This document shows positions 1 to 11,185 of a DNA stretch of 64,000 nucleotides, in pieces. The notes beneath the pieces are model-generated. The model saw only the letters and a program-made list of their open reading frames with translations. It was not told the origin of the DNA and ran no database searches. This DNA comes from Setomelanomma holmii (Eukaryota > Ascomycota > Dothideomycetes > Pleosporales > Phaeosphaeriaceae). Both the position numbers and the translations under genes were made by a program. The stretch covers positions 1 through 64,000 of the forward strand of contig ML978167.1 in the NCBI GenBank assembly GCA_010015745.1, in the 5' to 3' direction. How positions within the stretch are numbered: the first letter of the stretch is position 1; every line of letters starts with the position of its first letter.

Positions 1-1124
1 AACAAGGTCATAGAAGGACTCAGTGTAGAGCTATCTAATCTATTGTATATTAAAACCTCGTTAAATTTGATTATGTAGGTGAGGAGCTATCGTACAGAGA
101 ACCTTGCGCGTTTGGGTGGGGTGCGCAGGATAGTGATCCGCGCAGCTTAGTGATCCAACACGTTATACCTCTACCATTCTCGTGCTATCCTCACGTTACT
201 CGAATTTCATCTCGCGATTGCGAATCGCCATTGTAGATTGAGATTTCCACTGTTTGCCGTGTATCAGCTGCTTCCTATCCTACCTTCCTGAACAACCTCC
301 CATCGTGAATCTCCGTTGGCGGCAGAGGACACCTTGGATGCCAATGCGCGCTACCGCTCTTCCTCAACTTTTCGTTTCCCTTCCCGTCACTCTCCTTCTC
401 GCTGGTGCGCTTCTCCTTGGAAACGATGAGTAGTATGCTCTAAAAACTACTTCCGATACTCACACATATGGCGGTTTCGAGCATCGAAGCTTCGCAACTG
501 TCACCGCACTGACTGGTCTCATGGTTATCGTTTGTAGCAGGCATTGCGTTTCGTTGCGTCTGGCTTTTGACAATTTGATACTGGTGTATGGCAAAAGACT
601 TATTACGTCCATGTTGTGGCAAGGTCGGGCAGTTTTGTACCACATCTCATTGAAGAGGTCGATGATTGTCCAGAGACGTTGCGAATATCACTGAACACGA
701 TGCATGAGCTGGCCCGGGGGTTTTCCCGTGAAGACGCAATAACGAAGGCTTTGAGACATACGTGAGCCTAGTTCACTCAGAAGTTCTATGTTCCGGGGTG
801 AAGCGTGCGCTGGAATACTATTTCAACGCGAAGAGCTTGACAATTCGACCACGACTTTATTGAAGGTAAGGGCTATCCCCGATATGGATGTCAGACATGT
901 CTTGACCACCCCCAGTTCTAACGTGTGAAGGTACGCATCTGTCACAGCGACGCCATCGAGAAATATAGCAGAGATATACTGTCCAGTATCAGTGACCCAC
1001 ATGTGTGGCTACGATCGCCCACTTCACTCGTGGCTTTCGTCCATTGAACCTTTCGCTGCTCCTGAATCGCGACAATCCGCAGATCGCACACGTCTCCGTC
1101 CCGACATGGTGCCTAACACTCCGC
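1..1124. other. no gene recognised
   Basis: Only short overlapping open frames (60-67 codons) occur here, with no recognisable domain, no convincing exon joins and no tRNA-like box. It lies downstream of the degenerate BTB gene array. Confidence 0.5.
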
Positions 1125-1415
1125 CTAGCGACGCCGAGGTGCGTACGGCTGCATCTCCTGCATCTTCCTGTTGAGCTCGGTCACTTTGGCTTCCGCAGCC
1201 GCTAGACTGCATTCCGCCATTTCCTTCTCATCCTTTTCTAGCTCAAGGTCCAACTCGGTCTCACTTTGCTTCGCTTTTGCCACCTTGAGCTGTTCTCCAA
1301 ACCTCGCGACCTGATCCTGGAGCGTCTGAATGCTTGTGGATTTCGTGGTAATTAGCTTCTTGGTGGTGGCCAAGTCGCTTTGCAAGTCTCTATGAATCTG
1401 AGGAAGTGCGCGGGC
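1125..1415 (-). pseudogene. coiled-coil tail cut off from BTB gene 1 by an in-frame stop
   Basis: This frame continues directly from BTB gene 1 after a single TAA at 1416-1418. It encodes a lysine/glutamate-rich heptad-like coiled coil of about 85 residues that ends in PYAPRRR. The residues just after the stop (ARALPQIHRDLQSDL) align with the corresponding part of the third BTB copy (HARIPKDHEKLRTQL), which reads through this point without a stop. The tail was therefore probably part of the ancestral protein. A TAA derived from CAA would fit a C-to-T change, but the original codon cannot be seen here. Confidence 0.5.
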
Positions 1416-2123
1416 TTAGAAAAGTCCAAGTGACAGGTTGTAGATGAAATCGGTTGGCAGAGTCCTCGCTTCAGATGGGAACCATTCTGCAAGCCGGACA
1501 TTGGTGTACATATCGACCATCAGCTTTCGCGTAGGACTATCCTTCGGGGTGCTCTCGTAGATAACCCGAATAGCTGCCGTGCCGGGATATCGCAAGCTTT
1601 TGTCCCCGAAGCGCTCTTTAGATCGGGCGGTGCTGGCAGGAAGTACGATGTCCTTAGTCTTGACGTCGATGAGCATCTCCGCAAGCACGTAAAGCTGCGC
1701 GAGGATTGTGTACTCAGCATAAGCTTCGGGAGTCGAAGCGGGGCCCTTAATGGGAACTTTGTAGGTCTAGAGATGGGAGTCAGTCACACATTCCTTTCAC
1801 ATCCTTATCGGCAACTTACATAAAGCAGGCCCATGTAGACTGCGAAAGTGTCCGGCTCCTCTTTGGGAAGGGTGACCTTGCGCTGCTCTGCCTCCAGCCA
1901 AGGCTCATTCATAGCATTTTGGAAGAATTCGCTGCCCGGGCAGATGAGGTCTTGATGAACGAAGAACTCCTCAGTGTCAGGATCTTCTCCAACGATGACA
2001 CGAATCACTGGTGAGTGCATGTAGCTGAGATATTTTAGTACTTACAACGTGCATAGAGTACGGTGTCACGTGCTGTAATGCGCTGAAAAGCGGTATGCTA
2101 ATGTTCTCCGTGGTTGAGGCCAT
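1416..2123 (-). CDS. BTB/POZ domain protein, copy 1 (C-terminus truncated)
   Basis: BTB/POZ proteins form dimers and often link targets to cullin-3 ubiquitin ligases; the substrate here is unknown. The BTB core is visible as VHQDLICPGSEFFQNAMNEPW followed by a hydrophobic helix MGLLY, then the C-terminal helices (LAEMLIDVKTKDIVLPAST, YPGTAAIRVIYEST). The main intron is 1767-1819 (GTAAGT...CTAG) and joins LLY to TYKVP. The upstream exon starting at ATG 2121-2123 (MASTTENIS) is joined provisionally by a very short intron, 2025-2061; the 5' end is uncertain. The frame stops at TAA 1416-1418, although a coiled-coil tail continues in the same frame beyond it. It is one of three related copies in tandem. 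Confidence 0.6.
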
Positions 2124-2446
2124 GATGAGTTGAGGAAGGCAGCGCGTGGAGATGAATGGTCAAACACACTGGCAGTGGATCTTCGATTATATAGTGAGCG
2201 CGCACGTGCTATCCAAGGATTATGCGCTCTCACTTCCTTGACGCACTGGTGTCCAAAGCTTTTAACCAGGCGTGAGTATGCAAACGCTAACGTTTGACAG
2301 ATGCGGCACCTTGTGAGGCCTTCATTCTCATGCTCCTGTAGGTTTATAAGGGCTTTGGCACGCTCAACGACCACGGACTCAGTATCAACAGGGCGTCCGA
2401 GAGATTTCCACTCCGACACCATTCACAACCAATCTTCCCATCATTT
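2124..2446. other. spacer between BTB copies 1 and 2
   Basis: About 320 bp that probably hold the promoter of copy 1 and the 3' end of copy 2. No other gene is seen. Confidence 0.5.
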
Positions 2447-3110
2447 TCAATTCCTAGCCGCCGCCCCTTTGTCCAACATATACCTCGACAAATGATACAA
2501 GAACTCTTGTGGTATCCCGTCTACATCCGTCTCAATGAACGCAGCATTGCCAAAGTTGGCGTACAATTGTACGAGAAGATGACGAGCCGGGCTGTCTTCT
2601 ACAGTTCCTTCGTAGATAATCTGAACGGAGTCCAGGGCTGGATAGTAGACGATCTCATCTGAGAACGGTTCCTTGGATCGCGCAAGGATTGCTGAAAGGA
2701 TCAGCTTTTTCGACTCATCATCGACGAGTTTCTCCGCAAGGACGAAGAGTTTGCTGAGCGATGCGTATTCATCTGCGATGATGTTGGAGTCGTTCGAGCT
2801 CGACGCGTCTTTGAGAGGTAGTTTGTTGGTCTGGTGCGCAAGTATCAGTATATTGATCTCATGGTATAGAGACAAGGATACTTGCATAGAGCAGCGCAAG
2901 GTACATTGCAAAGAAGCTGGGCTCATCCTCGGGTAGGGGCACCATGCGATCATCCGACTCTTTCCAGCGCTTGTTCATGGCATTCTTGAAGAATGTACTG
3001 CGTGAACAGATAAGATCTTCATGGACGGTGAACTCCTTGAGATCAGGTTCTTGACCGACGTGAACGCTTAGTGGCCAGGATGAGACGAAACTGTATCTCT
3101 GGGTCAGCAT
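2447..3110 (-). CDS. BTB/POZ domain protein, copy 2
   Basis: The BTB signature reads FTVHEDLICSRSTFFKNAMNKRW, then LPEDEPSFFAMYLALLY, an intron, then TNKLPLKD and the C-terminal helices (LFVLAEKLVDDESKKLILSA, ALDSVQIIYEGT). The protein ends at RYMLDKGAAARN without the coiled-coil tail seen at copies 1 and 3. The intron at 2831-2885 has a GC donor (GCAAGT) and a CAG acceptor. The usual GT in this exon end gives a frameshift, whereas the GC donor joins LLY to TNKLP at exactly the position used by the two paralogues. The 5' end is not resolved; an upstream exon beyond 3110 is likely. Molecular target unknown. Confidence 0.6.
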
Positions 3111-3950
3111 ACCTGCAAACCTGCTTTAGCAGCGTTCGGTGCTCGGGTCACTAACTCATATTTTACGGATTGAGGGACCCGTATATCTTCGCCTGTCTGA
3201 TGCAGCGGTTCGTGCCCAGCTGCCTCGTTAAACTTACATGTCTCAGCATGCATAGAGCATATGTAAGCTAAATTCTTGAGCTCTTCCTTTTCCCATCCCG
3301 AGCATTCATTGCCACAATAGTAGCAAGATACGCGGTCAGGCTCGGTAGCGAGTGGATTGAAGTGCCATCCGCAAACAGCTAATCAAAACGCGATACTGTG
3401 CTTGTGAGGTTCCTTGTAGTAGCCGTCCTGCTTGAACATGGCTACTCGGTTGCGTAGCACCGATAAGTCAGATCCCGGTGCCATTGCTGCGATGGCACCT
3501 ACCCTGATAGAATTTGAAGTTGCACAGTATGATGAGACCAGGCGTGGAAATGATCCATCTGCAGGTCAGCAGCCTGCTGTGGGGTTGACAAGGGGCATCA
3601 GCGCTCGTCGTGCTCCACATCCCGTGCGCACGCACGTCCTTGATCTCCAGCTGGTCAAGATGGTGAGCTATCAGATATGGTACCTTTATATATGTCCAAG
3701 CTGGTCAGACACAAGCAAGTGGGGTGGTCAGCAATTTGGTGGCTCATTTCGAGCTCCCGGTCGATTCAGGTTGCCTAGCAAGAAGCTTCGTGGCGTGTGG
3801 GGATTGCTATCTAGAGAGCCTATTACACCTACAGTAAGTTCCCAAAGCAATTTACACGATCATTTCTGAGGATGAATCTCACGTAATCTGCTAAAGGCAG
3901 ACTGTGTGAGACTTGATGGCAAGCAACGATACAAAGAAGAGAATAAACCA
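3111..3950. other. spacer between BTB copies 2 and 3
   Basis: About 840 bp that probably contain the unresolved 5' exon and promoter of copy 2. The open frame 3432-3869 on the plus strand has no recognisable domain and is not called. Confidence 0.4.
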
Positions 3951-5112
3951 TTATGATCCAGCTACCCTATGCTGACTTCTCGAAAGGGCACACCATCTTG
4001 GAGATATATCATTGTACAGAGTGTTGCATGGAGCCATACTGAAGACCGCCAACCTATTTGATCCATTCACCACATGCCTGTCTTCCTCATCTTGATGTCC
4101 TGCGTGGAAAGCCAGTCCTCCACAGTCCCGATCATTCACCTTGCGCTTCAGCTCTTCGTTCTCCTTCTGAAGAGCGACCAAAGTGTTCTTGAGGTCCGTA
4201 AGCTGAGTTCGGAGTTTCTCGTGGTCCTTGGGAATCCGTGCATGAACTATGAGGCTCATCATGAGGTCGTTTAAGAATTCCTTACATTCAAGCAATATGT
4301 TCTGGTTCAAACACTCAGTGAGGTAACCCGAGCTGACGCGTTTCGCGTTTGTATCGACTAAGAGCTTGCGAAGGCTATCACCCTAAGATGTTCTACGGTA
4401 GACGAGCAGAACGCAGTCCATGCTGGGATAATGACAATCGCTGTCGGAGATTGGCTCTTGAATGCGCGCAGAGAATGCAGTCAGCACTGTCTCTTTTGCC
4501 TGTTCATCTCCGAGCTTTTCGGCCAGTATGAAGACCTCGATGAGATGGTAGTATTCGCTGTTAATCGGATATGGATAGGAGTAGGGATAATCAGGAGGGA
4601 GTTTCACGGGTAGTTTGCCAGTCTGAAATACAGGTTTCAGCATGGGAACGGAGAGATAGACCATGCTTGGGAAAGAGTACAGACTTACGTAGATGAGCAT
4701 AGATATAGATCAAAGATGATCGAAGCCGTATGGCAAGAGGACAGCGCCTCGCGATGGGCCCTTGATGGCTTCGGCGAAGAACTCGCTGCGAGGGCAAATA
4801 ACGGAAACGTATACCGTGAATTCACGGCTGTATCCTTTTAGAGAGACACGTATGGAGGCGGAGTCGAGGTATCTGCAGCATCAGTTTCCGCATAGTCGAA
4901 GACATACGTTCAGTGACTCACTTGTACCCATCCGGCCGCACAACCCGCACGTTACAGAGGGCCACGTCGGCAATCGCAGGCGTGTGGTGAGCCGGGAAGC
5001 AGTCATCGGAAGCGACGAAATGATCATCGAGTGCGGAGTAAGAAGCGCGAGCGCCATTGTTCCGGACCTTGGTGCTCGAGAGTCTGGAAGGTCTGTTCGT
5101 GTCGGGTGGCTA
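3951..5112 (-). pseudogene. BTB/POZ domain protein, copy 3 (pseudogene)
   Basis: This is a third paralogue of the array. The BTB core is readable (FTVYVSVICPRSEFFAEAI, then VLLPYGFDHL), but a TGA follows immediately in frame. The frame then continues ISMLIY, an intron (GTAAGT donor, CAG acceptor), and TGKLPVKLP with LIEVFILAEKLGDEQAKETV. A second in-frame stop, TAG near 4383, falls between VYRRTS and GDSLRKLLVD. After it the frame again continues through a coiled coil (LRTQLTDLKNTLVALQKENE) to about 3951. An upstream exon ending RPDGYK joins by GTGAGT...GCAG to YLDSAS. With two nonsense codons in otherwise aligned sequence, the gene is most simply read as dead. No start codon was identified. 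Confidence 0.65.
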
Positions 5113-5465
5113 GGTTGACCAAGGTAGGAGATCGCTTTGAGGGCAACGGGGCGCCAGTCTGTAGAAGAAAGTGCGGGCCAAGACGCTCTAGTGGTGGTCG
5201 CTCATCAGGAAAGGCATTTCTGAGTGAAGAGGAGCAGACAGTGAGACTGAGAATGACACCGAATGCGATGGAAGAAAACCAACTAAGGGAACAACGGAGT
5301 AAATCAGAGTAAGAATGTTTGGGTATAGATTATGAGCGACTTCGAAAAGAAGGAAAGAACAATGATGCTCCAGCTATGCTCGCACTACCATGCTGCATTT
5401 TTAACCATCTCCCATGAACACATGTAGACCAGAAAACGCCAAATACTCATGCTTCCCCCATCAAC
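5113..5465. other. intergenic
   Basis: About 350 bp upstream of BTB copy 3 and downstream of the hexosaminidase gene. No gene is recognised. Confidence 0.5.
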
Positions 5466-7304
5466 CTACGCAGGCTCCTTCCACAGCGCCGTCTGATTCA
5501 AATACAAATCACACTCATGCGGATGCTGCGCACAATACTTTGGCATCAACGGCGCAGCCTGCACCCCATTCGCGAGCAAATACTCCCTAAAGTTCAAGAT
5601 GCGCTGCGTCAACTCAGTCGTCCTCTTCTTGCCATTCTCATCGCGATTCCCGCTCCACACTAGCTCCGCGAGCGCGGCGGCGCGCGGCCACATCTTCTGG
5701 CTGATGACGACGTCGTCGACTTGCTCGGACCACAGCGGGGCGATGGCGCCTTGTACGAGTGCTTTTTGGGCTGAGGTTAGATTATACGTGAAGTCGTAGT
5801 CGTAGATGCGTTGCCAGGTCTTGTACGGTGCGCACCAGGAACCGCCTAGGCCGCCCCAGTTGAAGTTTGCGCCGCCATCGGTGGCGTTGGGGTTGATTTG
5901 GACGTTGTAGCGTGGGTCATTGGAGACGTAGCCGCCGTAGCCGCAGTCGAGGTAGATGAAGTCGGACGATGAGACGATGACTTTGTAGCCTTGGCCGGTG
6001 AGGTTGGAAATGTGGTCTAGGCCGTTGTTCCAGGCTTGCAGGACAATATCCTTGGGGAGGTTGCCGGTGGCGGCGACGTCGGCGGAAAGCTTGACGTCTT
6101 CCCACATGACGAAGGTCTTGTTGACCTGGGCACGGAAGTTGGGGATGGCGCGGTCGACCCAGTATTGGTACAGGTCGCCCATGGACTTTCCGGAGTTGAA
6201 CCAGGCGAGGCCGAGGGCGCTGAAGTTGTTACAGTTGGCGAAGAGCTCATCACCACCAATGTGGAACCAGTTGTCGGGGAAGATGGTTGCGATCTCCTTA
6301 TATACTTTGGCGGTGATTTCGTAGGTCTTGTTGTTCAGGATGTCAAGTTGGCCTGGATTGGGCTGAACGGCGGTGTGCTTGGCCCAGTCATCGTTGGACC
6401 ACCAGCTGTCCTGGCACGTGAGAATGTCTTCGTCGACTTGCTTCCAACCCGAGCTGGCATGCCCGGGCATATCAATTTCCGGGATGATGCGTACACCGCG
6501 AGCAGCAGCATACTTCACGATTTCCTTGAGGTTGGCCTGAGAGTGGATCTCGTTTGGTGAATAGGCGTCTTCAGTCATCTCGGGGTATGCCTTGATCTCG
6601 ATGGCCCAGGCTTGGTTGTCAATTAGATGCCAGTGGAGCACGTTGAGCTTGGAGAGTGCCATGCCGTCGATCTGCTCCATGATCTTCTTCTTGGAGATGA
6701 AGTTGCGACCCGTGTCAATCATGACACCACGAACTGGGTAGAGAGGCTTATCATCTATGGACACAGGTTGCTCGACGACGAGGTTACCTCGTCCATCGTT
6801 TATGACGATCTGTTGGAAAGTGGTGAGAGCGTGAAGAGCGCCGTACACGGTCTTGGCTGAGATTTGGACGGTGCTGGATCCGGAAGCAATTTCCATGGTA
6901 TAAGACTCATCGACGCCATGTTGCAGCTCCGCGTGGGTGTCTGACACCTCGATCTTGACTGTGCTCAAGGATGCTGTGCAGTTTCCAGTACCGTATTGCC
7001 GCTTAGTCTTCCTCTTCGAACCTGCGGTAGGAGTGGGGAACTGCTCAAATGACCGGATTGGGGCTTCTGTGGCAGCCGGTATCCATTTGAGATCGATTAT
7101 GGTCTGGGTAACGCGGTCGAATGCTGCTGAAACAATATCGCTGTCTGGAGCATCGAGCTTGAGAGATCTTACGGAAAAGCATCCGGAAGATCCCCATGTA
7201 ATGTTCGCTGGCTTGGGTAGCGGGTTCGCAGCTACAGCTTCAGCGTGTCTAGCAAACAAGGCTGAGGCTGTGACCACGGAGGCCAGTATGAAGTCGCGCA
7301 TCAT
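5466..7304 (-). CDS. secreted beta-N-acetylhexosaminidase (GH20)
   Basis: This enzyme removes terminal N-acetylglucosamine from chitobiose and chito-oligomers in chitin turnover and cell-wall remodelling. It is a single exon of 612 residues, the usual size for fungal GH20 enzymes. The start at 7302-7304 (MMRDFILASVVTASALFARH) gives a signal peptide. An N-terminal GH20b-like region is followed by the TIM-barrel domain with VRGVMIDTGRNFISK, IPEIDMPGHASSGW and the catalytic Asp-Glu pair in HIGGDELFANC; the substrate-binding WEDVKL and WNNGLD segments follow. The same frame stays open upstream to 7892, but that extension would bury the signal peptide and is treated as leader DNA. Confidence 0.93.
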   Translation of the reverse strand: MMRDFILASVVTASALFARHAEAVAANPLPKPANITWGSSGCFSVRSLKLDAPDSDIVSAAFDRVTQTIIDLKWIPAATEAPIRSFEQFPTPTAGSKRKTKRQYGTGNCTASLSTVKIEVSDTHAELQHGVDESYTMEIASGSSTVQISAKTVYGALHALTTFQQIVINDGRGNLVVEQPVSIDDKPLYPVRGVMIDTGRNFISKKKIMEQIDGMALSKLNVLHWHLIDNQAWAIEIKAYPEMTEDAYSPNEIHSQANLKEIVKYAAARGVRIIPEIDMPGHASSGWKQVDEDILTCQDSWWSNDDWAKHTAVQPNPGQLDILNNKTYEITAKVYKEIATIFPDNWFHIGGDELFANCNNFSALGLAWFNSGKSMGDLYQYWVDRAIPNFRAQVNKTFVMWEDVKLSADVAATGNLPKDIVLQAWNNGLDHISNLTGQGYKVIVSSSDFIYLDCGYGGYVSNDPRYNVQINPNATDGGANFNWGGLGGSWCAPYKTWQRIYDYDFTYNLTSAQKALVQGAIAPLWSEQVDDVVISQKMWPRAAALAELVWSGNRDENGKKRTTELTQRILNFREYLLANGVQAAPLMPKYCAQHPHECDLYLNQTALWKEPA

Positions 7305-8663
7305 AAATAGTTGTGTCTGTATGTAACTGTAGATCGTAGGGAGAAACAGCAGAGAGCGAATATAAGGAAAGACGATTACTTGTTCGTGAAATGAAACAAT
7401 TTCAACGACGCTGTGAAGTGCGGCGATCAATGGGAAATAGGAGGATATTTTAAGGTGCCATTCAGCTCCCCAGTCTAAGCTGGATACAGTAATGAATGAC
7501 AGGGACCAAGCCGGGACATGCCCTGACTTCACATCAACCGACTGGTGATCAAGCCACGCGCCCAGGCCCGCTACCCACAACTGCGGCCATAAGATAGGCC
7601 AGCACATGCTCAGCCTTGCTGCAAGCCGTCCGAGCACCACAGAGCCTCTCCGCGCTGCAACCATGCGAATCCACTCGCCTGCGCGCCGCACCGCACCCAC
7701 CAAACGGTGGCTGCCGTGCATACTACCTACCCCTCTCCGCCGACCTCTCAATTTCGTGCATGTACGGACAGGCGATACCACAGTATCCTCCTCTTGCATT
7801 ATCGTCGTCCTTGGGACGTAAGCCACCGTAACCTTGGAGCTGACGACCTTCCGTCTGCATACTGGTCGGTGCGTATTGGGATTCCCCTCCACCCGCTCGC
7901 CGATCGGCCCTTCGCGCTAAAACAAATGGCTGTCACTGTTTCGTGCGACCTTGAGCGGCGCGTTGTAACAGGTCATTCACTGGGGAGCTGGGGTTGACTG
8001 CAGGCTGTGGGCCTTGTGATAAGGTTCTTGAGATCTAACTTGGAGAATCGTGACCAACTTCGCGTTGATTCTGGCGAGGAATGCGAGCAAGTCACAAATC
8101 AAGGGATATGGTGATGCACGTTGACGCGTTTGTGCGGAGAATTCACTCTGGCGTCCGGCGAGATCTTCTTGCCGTGGCGGATGCAGAAGGATGGCGCCGC
8201 TGCGTTGCTGGGGGCGGGCAGGGTGCTGTCCACTCCGCATGTTCCATCATATGATTCTGCATGACAGAGACAGCTCACATTTTGCGATTCAATTTTGCCT
8301 CGAAATTAGAGGGCTCAGTGCTGCGAAGAGGTTCAGGCACGGACGTGGGCCTCAATTCCTTCTCCATTCGATGACCGCTTTGAGAAGCCTGCGCCTTGTC
8401 GGTTTCACAGGGCAGAAAGTGCTTACGTTGGAAAGCTTCTTTCATTTTTGTTTGTCTTCTGCACCAATGATGGGCATTCGAGACTGTTTCAGATGCAGAT
8501 TGGCGAACTATGCAGTCGGACCGCGACTGGGCGGCGACTTCAAACTAAGTGACTCGCAAACAGTGAAGTCATTGGGATTTGGGCGACACAGAGAATGCAG
8601 GTACACTTTGATTCAGCTCTACGTTGAATGTCTAATATTGTACACACCGCCTTTCAACCAGGT
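7305..8663. other. long intergenic region
   Basis: About 1.36 kb containing the hexosaminidase promoter side and the 3' flank of the glycosyltransferase gene. The open frames at 7606-7997 and 8191-8694 show no domain and overlap each other, so none is called. Confidence 0.5.
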
Positions 8664-9921
8664 TCAGCTCGATACTACAGCGTCTTCAGCATGAGGCGCA
8701 GCATGCTCAGTTCCTTCTGTCATATTGGCCGCATGTTCTCCACCTTTGATTCTACTCCACTCGGGCGCAGGAACACTAAGCAGCTTGCAAATATCTCGCC
8801 TGCGATGTCTGAAGTCATCGTAGAGATGCTTCCAGATTCGGCGCTCAGCACATGTGCCCTCCTTGGAACCACCACAATCGGGCTGCATCTCCTGAAGTCC
8901 CTCGGTCGGCCACATGATCCACGGCTTGGGGAGTGGCCAGTCACTGAAGTGAACGAGTTTGGCTTCCTTGATCACCTTTTCGGCATCCCAATTCTCATCT
9001 GGGGTGCCTAAATAAGCAGTGTGGTCTGAACGCCTGAACTCGCCTGTCAGAAGGGCGTACGGGCGATGAGGCAAGACCATCGCGCTGTACTCGAAGCGCT
9101 CATTTACTAGCTCCATATCGAATCTGTGTGCATTCACTAGCATCTCATTACCGCCGCCTATGAGTTCATCCTTGAAGTGCTGAAGCTCCTTCAAATCGGG
9201 CTTGATGACCATGAGCATTGACGTCAGCGGCCATGGCTTGCTATCAGTCCAGTATGCGCGAGGCATTGCCATCGATGTCTGCGGGAGGAGGAACAGCTCA
9301 TCGAGAGGTTGCAGGAGGGTAATATCGGAATCTAGGGCGATGACGCGGTCGTAGTAGGCAAGCGAAAACGCCATAAATTTGGTGACAGATTTGTCCCATG
9401 TCCCTGTCCACTGATCTGCAAGGCCATTAGCCATGCCCTTGCCTTTGTCCGAGACTGACAGATCTGAAGGGTGGGTCTGACGTCTGTAACCTTCGATGCG
9501 TACCTTTTGTGACACCACCCGCTCGGAGGAGCTTGATCGGATGAAGCTTTACTTTGTACGTATCCCGTGCCAGGAGAAGCAGTTGGCTGTCTCGATCCTT
9601 CGGACTCTCCACTTTCAGGTCCCAGTTTTCGGGGTAGAACAGCACGCGGTCTGCTTTGCTGCCCAGTCTGGCGAGCGCTTCGGCGAGAAGAACAGCATGG
9701 CAGAGCGTCGCGCTGTCTGTCGCATACAGACTGTACGCGTAATTTGACCAATTGACCCTGGTGTCGCCCTCGGTTGGGGACGCGCTGCGGGAAGGGTACA
9801 GGAGCCAGCAAACGAAGATGAGGCTGGCAAGGAGGTAGGTGTATCGACGGTTCCAGCGAAACGCCGGCGGGTCGCGTTCATTTACGAAGCGTGGTAGCTC
9901 ATTTGATAATTTGCGACGCAT
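8664..9921 (-). CDS. type II membrane glycosyltransferase, GT8-like
   Basis: Probably a Golgi nucleotide-sugar transferase. The metal/nucleotide-binding DxD motif is present in YYDRVIALDSDITLLQPLDELF. An N-terminal signal anchor (YTYLLASLIFVCWLLYPS) lies close to the chosen start, MRRKLSNELPRF at 9919-9921. An earlier ATG at 10039-10041 (MHEVSRRTD) would add 40 residues. One intron, 9416-9503 (GTACGC...TTGCAG), joins GGVTK to DQWTGTW. The family resembles glycogenin-like and fungal N-acetylglucosaminyltransferase GT8 proteins, but the donor sugar and acceptor cannot be told from sequence alone. The C-terminal 40 residues after the catalytic domain are polar and uninformative. Confidence 0.8.
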
Positions 9922-10300
9922 TCTGACGCCAGTGTGAATGTCGCAAACATTTTGGTCGCGAATAAGTGGCGTAAGCAACCATGATTTCCTGACGGCATTG
10001 GAGAAGCGCGGGACATCCGTGCGACGCGAGACTTCATGCATCCGCAGAAACGCCGCCCAACACGTGGGATGATCTGCAGCGATATCCAACCTTAACTAAC
10101 GCAATCAAATCCCGGCAGATGCGCGTTTGTACATTTGATTTCTCACACATGCTATCAAATCACAAACGAGTGCTTCAATCATGAGTTCCAACATAATGAG
10201 TGTAATCCGGGGTATCATTGATTTGTTCATTCAGCTATGTAGCACCTTCTATGGCATGTCGTTTCTTCATTATCGTGAAACTGAGCATTGCTATGGGTGT

Positions 10301-10903
10301 CTACTCCTCCGGAATCTCAATCTCGCCCGACTCAATGTCGTCCGAGACGTCCTTGGGGCTGCGGCCATCGACCTGGCAACCAGTGCTGAAAGCAGTTCCG
10401 AGAATCTCCTTAACGGTACCTTTCAGGTCCTTGGCCATAGACTTGAATCGCATGGTGCGGGCAATGTTGATGATCTCATCGAGAGGAATGCTCTTGGTGT
10501 GCTTGATGTTCTTCTCCTTCTTACGGTCTCGGGGAGGCTCCTTGAGGGCCTTGATGACGAGGGACGAAGCGGAGGGAACGACAGAGACGGCAGCTTGACG
10601 GTTCTGGATGGTCAACTTGACCGTGACGCGAAGGCCCTTCCAGTCGCCAGTAGCCTTGGCGATATCTTCACCGACCTCTGTACAAATGGTTAGCAATTGT
10701 TGAGCAGAAACGCTGATAGGGTAGTACGCACTCTTTGGCGACAGACCGAGAGGACCGATCTTGGGGGCGAGTGCGGATGAGGCACCGACTTCACCACCAG
10801 TCGCACGGAGGTGGATGACCTTGATCTCGGTGGGATCTAGCTTGGGAGCTGAATGACATTAGCCTGGCTGTCGCAGCCGACCAGAAGGATGATACTCACG
10901 CAT
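10301..10903 (-). CDS. RPL12: 60S ribosomal protein L12 (uL11)
   Basis: A component of the ribosomal GTPase-associated centre that binds the stalk base of 25S rRNA. Three exons give 165 residues, the normal length: exon 1 is only ATG plus one base (10900-10903), intron 10849-10899, exon 2 10732-10848, intron 10678-10731, exon 3 10301-10677. The assembled N-terminus is MPPKLDPTEIKVIHLRATGG, then ALAPKIGPLGLSPKKVGEDI across the second intron. The C-terminal RNA-binding part includes RQAAVSVVPSASSLVIKAL and ends GEIEIPEE. An intron directly after the start codon is common in fungal ribosomal protein genes. Confidence 0.97.
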
Positions 10904-11185
10904 GGCTAGTGTGTGAGGTAGTCAATCGATTCTGATCCTTAAAGTGCGTGTCGAGATGGTAAGAAAGAAAAGTTCGACTTGCGACGATTATTGAGCGGGC
11001 AGTGGTGGAGAAGACGCACGTGCCATGTTTAAGCGAGACGCTAGTGTCTTCACATAGTCCCGACTCCTTCATCTTTGTCTTCACCAGTAGTGCGAGAATG
11101 CGGCTCATTAAATCATTGTCCATGTCCTCCTCTCTCGACATCTCACACGTTCGTAGGTTTCCCCGTAAGAAAATCTGACGTCGCT

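Noticed and set aside
7305..7892. In-frame upstream extension of the hexosaminidase (196 codons)
   Set aside because: It has no conserved sequence and would place a clear signal peptide in the middle of the protein; treated as leader or promoter DNA.
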